From Lutjanus erythropterus (Eukaryota; Chordata; Actinopteri; Lutjaniformes; Lutjanidae): a stretch of 64,000 nucleotides of DNA. Each line of letters begins with the position of its first letter. Position 1 is the stretch's first letter. The notes under the pieces were generated by a model. It saw only the letters and a list, made by a program, of their open reading frames with translations, had not been told where the DNA came from and searched no databases. Both the position numbers and the translations under genes were made by a program. The DNA is taken from positions 21,499,095 to 21,563,094 of the forward strand of contig CM034603.1 of assembly GCA_020091685.1 (NCBI GenBank). The letters are read 5' to 3'. Below are positions 26,546 to 38,800 of the stretch, piece after piece.

Positions 26546-26746
26546 TTGGTGTGGAAACATTTCCTCCAGAAAGGCAACAAAGTCAAATGTAAATTGTGTG
26601 ATGCTACTCTTCAGTTTAGTAGTACCGAACAAGCACCATGCTGTCTGAGGATGCCTGGCAAAGGTCACGTTGCTGCTAGCTGGGAGGAGAAAGTGATGCA
26701 CGCCTGCATCTATGCCAGTATTATGGCTCAGTGTAGTAGAGGGTGA
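26546..26746 (+). mobile_element. degraded BED-zinc-finger fragment (hAT transposase/ZBED type)
   Basis: A 66-codon frame starts MVWKHFLQKGNKVKCKLC and continues DATLQFSSTEQ. This matches the N-terminal BED-finger pattern of hAT transposases and ZBED proteins (aromatic W and F, then C-x2-C). The second pair of zinc ligands is not clear (only scattered H residues follow), and the frame ends soon after, so it is probably a dead 5' piece of an hAT element. No DDE catalytic region is seen downstream. Confidence 0.45.
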
Positions 26747-28488
26747 GGGATTCCAAGAGCTGACGGTAGTTTGGTACCTCAAGCCCAAGTATGTTGTGCC
26801 ATTAAGAGCTACTATGTCTAAATGATTTGAAAAACACTTTGAGGAGAAGAAGGATGAGCTAAACCGACTTATTTACACTGAATTAAATACTCTATTGTTT
26901 AATATGGCTGCACAATGCCATTCAATGCAAATATCACGTCTTAAGCATCTTTTTATACCCAATTTCCTAAAATTTAACCTGACATATGTAGTACATTTAT
27001 TAAGTTTGGGATCTCTACTAGCATTTAAGATAAAATCCCGTGCTGTTGGAGCAAAATTTTGGCTTGAAGCTTGACAGACCCACCAGTAAGTCAGTAGGGT
27101 TGAAAAAGTTAAACTCAAGATGATGCAAACATGTCTCTGAAAACACATTGCTGTTGCTGTCAATAACTCCTCTGGCCTGATATACTGTAACAAACAATAA
27201 ACAGTTAAACAATTAACATCCCATAACTCAGTTTGAGTTTTATGTTCATTGTGCGCCACTCCCTCCTCATTCCGTCTTTTACAACACTCTCGAGAAATGA
27301 CACAAACGGGGAGACGGGGAGACATGAAAAAAAAGAGGCAAACAGAAAACAGTGCAGTCATCCAGCTCTTCAGAACACGGCCTTAATCAGAACCAGAGAG
27401 ACAGCGACTTTGAAATGTCCCCACACACATTCATCTGCTCTGACATGTTTAGGGACACTGATGATAAATGCTTAATGCAGAAAGCATGTTAGAAAAATCC
27501 CTGAAGGTTTGAAAAGTGAATAACAAGTTTCAGCATTTACAGGGAAAATCATAATCACATTGCTCCAAGACTGAGCTTTTTTATGCAGTAACATCAACAC
27601 TCTCTACAGGAAATGTGATGAAAAATAGTGTTTTTCACTGGTTTTACTGTCCCGTTGAGCCTTTTGACAATCAAAGCAGTCTTATTTCCACCTCTCATGG
27701 ATCACATTCCTGCAGAGACACAAAGAGGGTGCAGCGATGCTTTGATTAGCCACACAGGACAACGCAGGGGTCAGCACACCAGAACAAGCCGCCCAGTTTC
27801 ACCTCCCTGCCTCCAGCCTCTCTTCTATACAGCCTCCTTATTAATACTCTCCTTCCGGGCTTCTTGCAAATCCCATCAGTCTGTTTGTCCGGATCTTGCT
27901 TTGCGGCTTTTCCGGATCCAGAGAAAAGAAGGAATTGAGAAGGAGAAAGGAGGGCTGGAGTCACTCTCCCAGAGCGTGGATCCAGGATTAGAGGAAAAAG
28001 AGCAAATACCATGGAGCGTATAGAGGGAGGCAGCCGCGAGGGTTAAGACTGCAGACAATAGAAATTAATTAGAACTCTCTTAGTGGAGGAGGATTGCTCT
28101 ACTGATTAAGGATTGGAGGATTATTGGATCAGCACGTGAAATACTGTTTTTGTGTCCGTTGGGCCTCCTTCACAATCATCTCTCTATGTGACAGCATGGA
28201 TATAAACTTCACACTGTAAAATATATATTGGCACTTTGAGACCAATTTTTTCTTGGTACCTGGTAAATTTTTTTGAAGGTGACCACACCAGAACTCAACA
28301 AGGTTTATTAAACCTTTTTAAACCTGATATCCCTCCCCAAAAATGAAAATTCAGCCACCCACCCTCACTCACCCTCATGTCAATTGTAGGTCAGGTTTAG
28401 TTTTTTAGTCCTCACAACACTGCTGGAGTTTCACAGCAAAACAACATTACTGAATTTCCCAAACAATTTAAATGAATGGTGAGTATTT

Positions 28489-28511
28489 AAAAAAAAAAAA
28501 AAAAAAAAAAC
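28489..28511. repeat. A-tract of about 23 bp
   Basis: This is an uninterrupted poly(A) run, followed shortly by a second run of eight A. It may be the tail of an unrecognised retroelement. Confidence 0.85.
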
Positions 28512-29994
28512 TGAAAAAAAAACATAAAATGCCTTGATACTGCTCACCTGGTATAGTCCAAGTTTCCTGAAGGGCAGATGTGCCGTTCACTTGCGCACAC
28601 ACCATCACACCACACACACCTAGTTTAGACATGTGCACACGTGCATGAATGTAATTCCAAGCTAACACTAACACAACTAACACTGTAGATCCTACAGTGA
28701 AGACTAAAAACATGGTGCAAATGACATCTTAAAAGTCAAGTTTGCATGTTTAAGTTTGTTTTTTTTCAGTTTGTTTTTTACATTTGAAAACTGGTCACTA
28801 TTCACTTTGTTGGGATATTCTGCAAGGCTGTTTTCCTGTGAAACTCCAGCAGTGTTTTGTAGACTAAAAAGCTAAACTTAACCTTCAGTAAGTGCTTGGA
28901 TATCTTGGTTAGTGCACCTGCGTATGTGAAACAGTTGTATAAATCCTTTTGTAGCTCCAGAGGGAAGCTGTGTGAAGTCTGATGAATTACCTCAAATGAG
29001 TCAGTGTTGATTGGAGCTGAAGATTACATGTTTGAAAATGAGAAAAATCAGAGGGTGGAGTTAGAAAAAAGTGAATTTAACAGCCTGCTGGTTGAGATTT
29101 TTAGCTCAAAGCTACATTACTTGTTGCTAACATCATGTAACTGTATCTCCAACAAAACTGATGGCAGTCAAGTTGCATTATAGGAACAGAGAGCAACAAG
29201 TTTTGAAAAGGAGGAAGAATGCATGCATTGATTTTTTTTTTTTTTCATCCAGCACCCCCCTACATATATATGCAAGATGGAGAGAGAAAGAGAAAGAATG
29301 AGAAATAGAGAAGAGAGACACAATCTCATGCAATCAAAAAGCCAAACACATAATGATGTTGTAATGTTGCAAACACAGAGGTTTGTGTCACAATGAAAAT
29401 GCAAATTTGTAAAAACACTACAGGTTGTGTGTTTACAGGGTGAGCTGCGGGTGGGTGGTAACTCATATCTCCTCTCAGCAGAATGAATAAATATTATGTC
29501 ATATCAAAACTGTTCTGAGCGACTGAATGTATTCGCATAACTAGGGAATACAATTTATGAATACATTTTAATGTAGTAATTTCATAGTAAACCAGCCCAA
29601 ATCCTGACCATCCACCCAAGTCCATTTCACCCCACACGATGCCTCCCAAAACCACCCAACTGGGAGGAAAACCAAACAATCTGGCAACACTGATTGTAGT
29701 AAATATTTACATAATCAAATCATGTTGACAAATGTTTCCCCACCAATTTATTCTATTCAATCTTTCTTTACACATTTTGTAACATAACAGGATCTTATTT
29801 CTCTAAGTAAGCGATGCCCAAAGTGTGGGCTGTGGTCAGCTGGTGGGCCGTGAAGGTACCTCTGGTGAGCCGTGAGAGCTCATTGAAAATAAATGAATAA
29901 AATTTTTAAATTTTGTAAGTTTGAAATGACCATAAAATACTTTTGATTAAACAAAGACATGAGATTTAAATTAATTACTATTATATTGTAATTA

Positions 29995-30150
29995 GTGTCC
30001 ATGTTAACACCTGAATGTAAGTTTTATCTTGTTACTGGTACGATTAGGCTTTTGTGTTGATCAGAGTTGTAATTAAAGGTTTGGGTGGGAAGCAGAATTT
30101 TTTCAGATTTCAAACTGTGCCAGTGTGTAAGTTTGGAAATGACTGCTCTA
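29995..30150. repeat. dispersed repeat, copy B (partner at 5515-5650)
   Basis: It contains CTGGTACGATTAGGC, TGATCAGAGTTGTAATTAAAG and TTTTTTCAGATTTCAAAC in the same order as copy A. The two copies are clearly diverged from each other. Confidence 0.7.
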
Positions 30151-30498
30151 AGTCAACATACAGGGAATACATGTTGTGTTTTGGTCCACAGTGCTCTTTT
30201 AACTCACAGTTTAACCCATTAAGGTTGTGAAGTTGTGAAGCTGATAATCAGTAACTGTAAGTTGAAGCTGGCAGAAAATATGGTTTAATGAAAGGAGTTT
30301 TTGTGCAGATACAGTGAGTGTTTTAAAGGCAGATATAACACAGTTGGCTCGGTGTCAGTGTGTGTGAGTGGTTGAATGAAGAGGAGCTGGAGACTCTTGC
30401 CTCAGGGTCAAAAGATCAGAGAGACGACAGCAAAGAACCACAAGCTGAAAAGAGACAGAGAGACGGAAGGGCCAAGGTCTCTTTCTCTCCCTCTCTCT

Positions 30499-30547
30499 CA
30501 CTCACACGCACACACACACACACACACACCCGTGCACACACACAAAC
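30499..30547. repeat. (CA)n microsatellite with (CT)n flank
   Basis: CT-rich sequence at 30478-30499 passes into CA repeats with CACGCAC and CCCGTGCAC interruptions. Open frames across it encode only Thr-His repeats. Confidence 0.95.
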
Positions 30548-31289
30548 AGGTGTTGGGGAGCTACATGCTATGTCAACCTTTGTTGTTGTTCCTCCCTCCA
30601 GGCAGGCAATGATGAGAAGGTGGATAATTTGAGAGCAACGGTCGAGAAAAATGTGCAGCATTCATCATGAATGAAACTTCAACAGTGAAGTTTCAGTGTG
30701 GTTCTAGAGGACAACTTTACCCATAATTAACAGCAAATAACACACACTTTTTTAATATCTAATGTAATATCTCGTCACTATTCTATCCGCGCAAAGCATT
30801 TTAACATCTGTTTCATTTTGCCATGTTTGTGCCCAGGTACATCTGGTTCAGTATCAGACTAATTATGGCTTTACTGACTGCGCTCCAAAGACTTAAATCA
30901 AAAAAGTCCAAGAATACATAACCATTTTGTTTTGGGTTTGTCATTTTGAGGCTTGTGCATAAAATGGTGTGTATGTTGCAAACAGCACAACACAACAAAA
31001 ATAACTTCAGATATTCAGGTTATATTGGGACACAGTTGTGGTCCTCTTTTTTTTTTTTAACCTTGTCAAATTTTAAGGTTAAGTTAATTGTTTGGAAATG
31101 ATTAGGAAAAGAAAAATCTTTCTGAAGAGTTGGGATGTTTTTTAACCTGTGACAGTTATGAATATATATCTTCACTGCAAAAAAGTCACTCTACCAAGTC
31201 ACTAATGGAATTAAAATCTGGTTTAATTCACACAGCTTTCAGGGAGTTTATTTGAAAAATACTGTTAAAATACAGTATTTAGACACCCA

Positions 31290-31530
31290 ACAAAAACATA
31301 AATGCAACACTTAAGTTTTTGTTCTCATTTTTCATGAGTTTATTTCTCTTATGTTCACAAAGTTGTTTAAGTCTGTGTAAGTGAGCACTTGTCCTTTGCC
31401 AAGACAATCCGTCCACTCGACTGTGTGTGACACATGCAGATGCTAATTAAACAGAATGATTATTGCACAGGTGTAACTTGAAGCAGTCACGATAAAAGGC
31501 CACTCTGAAATGTGCAGTTTGATCTAGAAA
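31290..31530. mobile_element. DNA-transposon-like teleost repeat (ACAAAAACATAAATGCAACAC end)
   Basis: The sequence runs CAACAAAAACATAAATGCAACAC, CATTTTTCATGAG, GTGAGCACTTGTCCTTTGCCAAGA, GATTATTGCACAGGTGT, AAAAGGCCACTCTGAAATGTGCAGTTT. I recognise this order from other fish genomes. I am not certain of the superfamily. Confidence 0.6.
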
Positions 31531-32299
31531 AAAGACATTTATTAGGCACTGAAACATGACTGTTTCACAGGGCTATACATACCACTTTTGTTTCCCTGGA
31601 GCTCAAAGTCAGAACCCACCTTGCTCTGCCCCTCACTCTAACTCTAACAGATCACTCCTCATGCCGGGACCTAACCAACCCAACCAATGAAAGCAATGAA
31701 TAGGAGCCTATCAGAGGGCGGGTAGGCCAGGTCATGACTTTGTTCCCAATGTAAAATAGCCACAGTGTCTAAAAAACAGAGGTGGAAATAGTACTCACAT
31801 TCTTTACTCAAGTTCAAGTACTGATTCAACTTCTTTACTCAAATAAAAGTGAAAAAGTTCAGGCTCTGAAATGTTCTCAAAGAATAAAAGTTCAAAAAGC
31901 CCTCTTTTTATGTGGTTTTCATCGTTACAACTTTTATGTAGTTTTTGTCTTGTTACGTTGTTTTCGTCTTTTAAGTTATTTTAATCCTTGTCCCTGTCTT
32001 TCATGTTCTTTTCATCCTGTCACATATTTTATGTCCTGTTCATCTTGCTATGTCTTGTTATGTTATTTTTGTTTTAACTAAACTAAACTAAAGCAACAGG
32101 CCTGATTTGAAAATGTAAAAAGTGGAAAGTACAGATACTTGTGTTAACATATAGAGAGTAAAAGAAAAAAAATAATGACAAAGGGAGCAAAAACAGTGTT
32201 GTGTTTATATTTTTTTAGTATGTGACTATGATTAAAGTTTGGATTAGGTAAGAGTGAGATGAAAGTTATTTGAATCAATTTTAAGACTGCAAACGCCTC

Positions 32300-32772
32300 C
32301 AGGTTCATCACACACCTTGTAGACATGGTCGATTTTTTGCAGTGTGCACCTAACGGGATAAAACTTCCATACTCCACGCCCATAAAATCTCTCCAGAGGC
32401 GGGAGGAGGTTGAGTCCGGTCTCTGAACACACGTACAAACACTCCTGCAGGACGCACGGAGGACACGCGTAAAAAGCACCCGAGCTGCTTCAGTTCAACA
32501 CTGAACAACAGCGTTCAAACTCCTGCAGTAAAGTCTGGACTTTACACCGTTTTCTCGTGTTGAATCTCAGGTACAGCGGCGGTTTTTATTCTCTCCAGCG
32601 AAGCGGAGGTGCGTTTCCTATGATGCACGGATACCACAGGCGTGTTTCCTCCACGCTTTGGATACAAAATGTGAGGATTTGTGTCGGAATAAACAAGGAC
32701 GCTGCGTAAAAGGAAACCCTGATCTTGCCAGTGAGACCAGTGAGGCTCGTTTCAGTCCCCCAGTAGAGCGGA
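32300..32772 (+). promoter_or_regulatory. apcdd1 promoter / 5' leader region
   Basis: This stretch just before the start codon is richer in GC and CpG than its surroundings. It has TATA-like words (CATAAAAT near 32380 and GTAAAAAG near 32468) that could position transcription starts. The leader probably begins around 32.4-32.5 kb, but the start site cannot be fixed from sequence. A possible splice-donor word (CAG|GTACAGCG near 32569-32570) means a spliced leader cannot be excluded. The family is known to respond to Wnt/TCF signalling; I see only weak TCF-like words (ACAAAGG near 32177) and claim nothing from them. Confidence 0.35.
32620..32709 (+). promoter_or_regulatory. upstream ORF in the apcdd1 leader (29 codons plus stop)
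   Basis: Two adjacent ATGs (32620 and 32623) open a frame that ends at TAA 32707-32709, 63 nt before the apcdd1 start. If the leader includes this region, the uORF would reduce translation of apcdd1 under normal scanning. The peptide (starting MMHGYHRRVSSTLW) resembles nothing I know, so any role would be through translation control. Confidence 0.35.
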
Positions 32773-32812
32773 ATGGGGCCGACATCTGCACTGCTGCTCA
32801 TCGCTTTTTTGG
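32773..32812 (+). CDS. apcdd1: apcdd1 coding exon 1 (signal peptide)
   Basis: This encodes residues 1-13 plus the first base of codon 14, starting [13 protein letters not shown]. The start has G at -3 and G at +4, a good Kozak context. It begins a hydrophobic core that continues into exon 2 (W15-A-E-G), giving a typical signal peptide with likely cleavage near residue 18. The donor is G|GTAAGA at 32813. The short exon is too small for ordinary ORF detection. I placed it because its frame, phase and signal-peptide content fit exon 2, and because the same short first coding exon is expected in APCDD1 genes. Confidence 0.85.
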
Positions 32813-35800
32813 GTAAGAAACTGACTCTGATCCAGTTTGGAGGTTTTAAGACTTTCTGACTCCAAAATGAGTGAAAAACATGTTTTTACTCCACGTGTGC
32901 ATGGAGAAACAAATTCTTATACTGCCAGAAAAATAAGATATGTTGTACCAAATAGAGCCCTATTATAAAAACGGATGAGATAATTTAAATTATGTATATT
33001 TTAGAAATTCCAGCAGATTTTTAAATGTTTTCTTCCTCTTCAGTGAAGCATATGTCAAAGAGGAACCTGCCATGCTCCTCTCCACCTCAGCACACCTGTT
33101 TACCATCATGTCTTTGTGTGTTTGTGCCTGTGTGTCCAAAAGGAGGAGTAATAATACTAATATTTTCTGGCTAAGTTATCCGTTATGCCACAGTGATGAA
33201 CATGTCTGAAAGCTAAGAGGCAATAAAAAGCTTCCCCGGGGCTTCTGCTGCAGATGAAAGCAGTGTGAGAGTCAAGAGCCACTTAAAACATCCCATTCCT
33301 GATGAAAACCCTGTCTGAGCAGTAGAGGATTATGGGACTGCAGTTGACCCAATCCATCTGCTGCCATGCACTGTGACAGTGGAAGGCAGCATTTGGCTGC
33401 AACTTCAAATGAGCGGGTGGAGATAAAACAATATTTTTTGGACTCCACTTACCCTTAAGTGTGTTTAAGTGAATCTAACGTTCAATTAGGTGGTGTGTTA
33501 TTGCAGCCTTTCTGTAGAGGCAATGAAAATGCACTGTCAGCCTGGATTAGTGAGCGCTGTAAATTTACTGAGGGGGGAGAAAACCTCAGTAAGCCTTCAG
33601 AGAGTTAAACAGAGAAGTTTAAAAAAGAAACATGCACAGAGAGAAGTGTGGAGCTGATACTGATATGAGTCTAATAGGACGTCTGCTTGGCCTCTGCAGG
33701 GTCTTTAAGTTTTATTACATCTGTAAATATTCAGTAGTTTGCAGGATTGCTATTAAAGAAGATGACTAAACTGTTTTCTTAAGTAATAACTTAACCTGCA
33801 GCTTTTTATATTCATCTTGATGTTTATTTTTGTTTTCTTTTTCCTGTGGTGGCAAACTTGGATTGCCAAGATGTGAAGGTGCCTGTGAGCGTCTCATGTT
33901 TTGGCAGGGCTGGAAGAAACTAATAACAAATACTCAAATTACTGTAATGAAGTATTTTTTGGGAGTGCTTGTACTTTAATGAGTAGATTTTAAAGTCAAT
34001 ACTTTTACTCATACTTAAGTACGCATTACACCATGTAATCTGCTTAATTACTTTTAAAATCATAGTTGAGTACAGAGTATAACTTGAATTAATATCCAAA
34101 CATTTCATCTGCATTTTTGTCGCAGATAAGATTATCTGATCACAAACAGGTCAATGAAAACAGTGACAGATGGACAAAAAACTAAACACTGCAGCAGCAC
34201 AGGTTTGAAGTAAGGATGTGAATGATTAATCATTAATCAATTAATTGCTATTGAGAATTTAACTAATTAAAAATGTTTTCATGGACATTTTTATCAATAG
34301 TGTTTAAACGTTGCAGAAATTGCACCTCCTTTGTTAAATACGGAAACTTGAAGGTGAGAAAATGTAAAAAAAAAAACATGTTTTGTATCTTTATAGATTA
34401 TTGATTAATACTTAGCATTTTCAAGGAAAATGCTCAAAGTTTGCAACCTAGTTTGTAGAGGTGACGGTGACGACTGAGCAGAACAGAGCAGAGAGTTGGA
34501 AGAGATTCAGACTGAAGATCTGAAGAAACGGAAACCTCTTTAAATGCTGCTGTTGATAATGCATTAAACATCAAGGGTTAAAAAGTAACTAATACTCAGA
34601 GAAATTCTAAAAAGTACAGTGTTTCAAAAATGATTCAAACATCTGTACTTTCACTTGTAATTGAGTAATATTTTAGAAATGTAACTCTACTTGTGTGGAG
34701 TACAGATTTTCAGCACCCTTTCCTATAGCAATAATAGAGAAAACTGTAATATAAAAAAGTAATTTAAACATTTTAACCACAATTACAAACTTTATCCCTG
34801 CATCTTTGAGGCCGGTATTGATATATGAAGTTTAAATAGAGGAAAGTCTGTTTAACTCAAACATGTAACATAAACATTTTTAACAATGATCACTCCTATG
34901 TGTTTGTGAAGGAACATTGACATGTATTAAGACATGACATTTGATCGTTAAAGACTAAACTTTACAATCAAAAGTAATAAGGTCACAGTCAAGGTTCAGT
35001 ATTAATGATTTTTTACACTTGTCCAGTCGGGCAAGTGGGTCAGAAATCTTCTTGCCCCAAATCAAATTGTACTTGCCCCTGTCTAAATTGTTTTATTTTC
35101 AAATAACCTCAAAGATTAAAGTTAACTGTCATGTATAATTTAAGGGCTGCAACATCTATAAAAGAGTGACAAATGTCCATCAGTTTCTCAAAGTCAGTGT
35201 CTTTAAATGTCACTTCTGTCAGTCTAAACCCAAAGATATTCAGTTCAATATGATAATAAACAAAGAAAAGTGGAAAATCTTCATAGAGACTGAAAAAACT
35301 TCTGCCTTTTTGTACTAACAACTATATGATTTTCAAAATATAAATTCTTTTTTTTCACCACTTGCTCAGTCGGGCAAATGAGTTGCCAGATTTACTTGCC
35401 CGGCATAGCATTTAACTTTCCCCAGGCAAGCGGGCAATCCTTATCGTCAGTACTGAAAAGTAGGCCTGAACTGCACTGAAAATTCAATAACATTCAAAAT
35501 ACTGAATTTGTTCCTCAAGGGGCAATTCAAGGCATGTGAGCATGCAAACAGAATTAGACTGCACAAAGACAAGTCATTTGCATAAATTGACAATTGAGTT
35601 AATTGATTTTAAATAAATGTCAATTCTGGTAACACAAATATTGGAACATCAAGGGAAAAAAATAGTCAAAAATACATAAAAAGGCAGCCTGTAAAAAAAA
35701 ATTAGGCTTTGTACTCTGTTTATTTATTTGCATGCATGCAGTGTATGCCGCTATATGTATATGTCATATGCTGCGTATATATACAACATGTAAAACATGA

Positions 35801-38800
35801 ATGGGTTTTATAAAAGCATTGTGCAGCGAAATTAAAAAACAAACAAACAAATGGCCAATCCAGGCATCTCTGCAAAATAAATAAAACCACCAAAACTTAT
35901 ACTGTAAATCAGTCAGGCTCCACTGTCATGTTTCAGCTGTCTGGTGATCAACACTTTGATGTCTGAGTTTTTAAAGAAACACGAGACAACTAAGAGAAAT
36001 CCAAAGATACCAAGTATCTGTGACTACAGAGTCAACAAAATGGCAAAATCATTTAATATCACGGGAAATGTTTTAGAAATCATGTCAACATACAGTAGGT
36101 TTGACAAACGGAGACAAACTGCAGCAACAGGATGACGGGGCGCTTACATGTTCAAATAAACCAACAGGGGAAAGATGAAGGAAAGACAGATGTAGGAGAC
36201 ACAAATGATGCTAATTACCATTCAGTCCAGCATGTCTCACTTCTGTATCAGCAGTAGTGATTCATTAAGTGGTGGAGAAAGAAGTCAAGTCGGCAGAATA
36301 TTCTTCTTCAGAATGGACCCTTCAGGTCCTTTTAGTCAGAGTTCTAAGACTTTCAATTATAGCATGATCTTCATCAACAAATGACTTCTGCCAGGGGTGA
36401 GGGTGAGAGAATGGGTTTGCAATCTGCAGGCTCACCGCTAGATGCAGTACTTTGTACACACTCATTTTCCAATATAGAGGCAAATTCTACATACTGAAAA
36501 AAAATCTTAAATCTTCCGTTATAGCCAGCTCCAATTTTTGCTGTTTCAGCAGGTGCCAGATGATAGGAATTATTATTGTGACACATCAAAGTTCTTGACT
36601 GATGGAGGCCTAAAGGCCCCATCATACATAGACTAATGCAGGCGAGTGGCCGTCATCTGCCGAGGCGAACGTCTTTGCTATTGGTTAAGGCTGTGACTCT
36701 GATTGAGGCTGAAACCAGTCACAAATCGTATGACAAGGTCCTGGCGTTCCTGTTCCCTCAATCCCATGCTGGCTCTCTAAATTGGCAACGTCTCATCAAA
36801 ACCTTGAGAACTCATTTCTTTGGCTCATATCTGCTCTTTTCTTTGACTGTCTGTTGCATGTTAGCATGCTTAGATTAGCATTTAGCTCAAATCTGCACTG
36901 TAGTGTAATCTAAGTGAGCCACTAGAATGGCCATAACCTTTTATAACCCAACAAAAACAATATTTTATAACTTTACTTCATGTTGAATATAAAATTCCAA
37001 TCTGCACAAACTAACTCATACCTACAGCTGTCTGATAAATTTGCACTGAATTACAAAAAGTTAAATATTTCTCTCTGAAATCCAAAGTGGAGTAGAAAAG
37101 TCTTCCAAAATAAAAAATACTCCAGCACCAGTATACTCCTCCTTAAGTGTTATTTTCTCTACCGCATTCAAGTCCAACATGTTTGCTGCCAAATGCAAAG
37201 ATAACACAAAGAACAGCCCTTTGTCTGGTCTCTGCTCTGGCACTTGTGGATTTTTCTCTTCCCATAAACGATGTGGAGTCTCTCTGCTTGTCAGGGGTCC
37301 CAGTGCTGTTACCTCACTGGTGGGATCGGGCCAACTGGAAATGTTCTCTGTGGTTTCGGGCTCTGGGAGTTTTGTGGGCGCTTTGATTTAGATAGAGAGC
37401 AGCAGTTTGGGAAAGCAGCAGCAGCAAGGGACAGAAGAGGGTTCGAGTCCAGCCGCTCTGATTATCGCCATAATGAGTGGAGAGTTTTAGTTTTTTATTT
37501 TAAAGAAATCTGTCAGAAAAAAAGCTCCCACTACTCATACATTCAACACTCATTAAATGTGTAGTCGTATGACGATTCCTCTTTAAAAGTAATTTTACAA
37601 ACAGGCTACACATAACCTCTTTTTAATCATTTCCTCATTAATTTCCCGTTAAGCATGTTTTCCATTTTCAGTTCTCGTTTGACTTTGATGTAATAAAACT
37701 CTCTGTAAAAAAGATTTGTCACAGTTTTTTAAATTACTCTAAATAAAGCTCATGTTTCATCATAATTTTGATATTTTCACAGAGCCGCAACTGAATCTAA
37801 AACAAGTGTTAGTCTGCAGCTGTTGCTGCTGCACAGTTTAACATCAGAAACACTTCATTTACCCACAGCTGTGATCAAAAACAGCCAAATATGATGCATG
37901 CTAAATATTCTTTTTAACATTGCACATGCTTTTAAGTGAGAAGAAGTGGAAAGTCACTGATTTGTTTAGGAGCTGGGAAGGAAACTAAGTAGATATTAAA
38001 GATACTGGAGAGGTTTTACATTTCAAGGTTTCTGATTTGGTTTATTTTAATGTTTTCAAATTGCTTTATTCATCAGCAAGAGAGTCTGTAGACCGAAAAT
38101 GCTTTATATGGACCTACAAGATATCAAGAGCATATATACACTTCATAAACAGATATCTGCATATGAATGCAGAATCTGTGGACAAGGTAGGGATGCCATG
38201 ATACCAGAGATTTAGTTGTCAATACCAGTACTAGTGAATTTCCATGATTCTCGATACCTAATTCGATACCGTGGTAAAGACAAAAATAAGACATTTCTGC
38301 CATTGTTGTGTTTCTTTGCCTCCTGTGTCTCCTTTTATATTTTAATAGTTATTTTTAACAGAATAGTACTACACATCTAAGTCCATACTGTATTTTTGCA
38401 GCCTGGTTTTTGGCTGCACAGTGTAGAAAAGGAACGTCCACAGTTTCAGAATTTAACATATTTTGTTGTGTTGTGAGCACCGATCAGCTGAGCTGACAGA
38501 GCGCACTGGATGCACTGCTGTCAGTGTGTCTTAAGTTTGACGGAGAGGAAGGTAGGAGGACCAGTGCACGCAGTCTTTCTGGGAGTCATGAATACTTACT
38601 CCAACCACTGTTTTGTCACTTGACCCGCCCATCGTAACCCATGTTATTTTCTAGAAAGTTGATCTGAACCCCACTACTTTTTTTTTTTGATAAGTTGAAG
38701 CAGAGCTGTTGCTGCAGCTGCATATCACTACCTGACACATGTAGTTGTTATTGTTCAGTGCTGGTAGCCGTTCGTAAACATTTTTCTACTCCATGTATGT

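Larger units (their letters stand above)
22960..32299. other. gene-free stretch upstream of apcdd1
   Basis: No exon is recognised. It contains a degraded BED-finger fragment (26546-26746), an A-tract (28489-28511), a repeat shared with 5.5 kb (29995-30150), a CA microsatellite (30499-30547), and a DNA-transposon-like element (31290-31530). The open frames at 24408-24740, 27628-28023 and 26873-27361 have no recognisable motifs. Distal apcdd1 enhancers could lie here but cannot be seen without conservation data. Confidence 0.6.

Noticed and set aside
26873-27361. 162-codon minus-strand frame
   Set aside because: No recognisable domain or transmembrane topology and no similarity to a transposase, despite lying next to the BED-finger fragment. 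The frame is likely chance.
27628-28023. 131-codon open frame, with overlapping minus-strand frames
   Set aside because: A GC-richer stretch gives openness on both strands. There is no known motif, signal peptide or repeat periodicity, and no matching splice structure was found.
37380-37460. Possible tRNA gene or SINE at GGTTCGAGTCC (37440)
   Set aside because: The B-box word is good, but no acceptable A box or cloverleaf pairing was found upstream. It may be a SINE relic but is not supported enough to list as an element.
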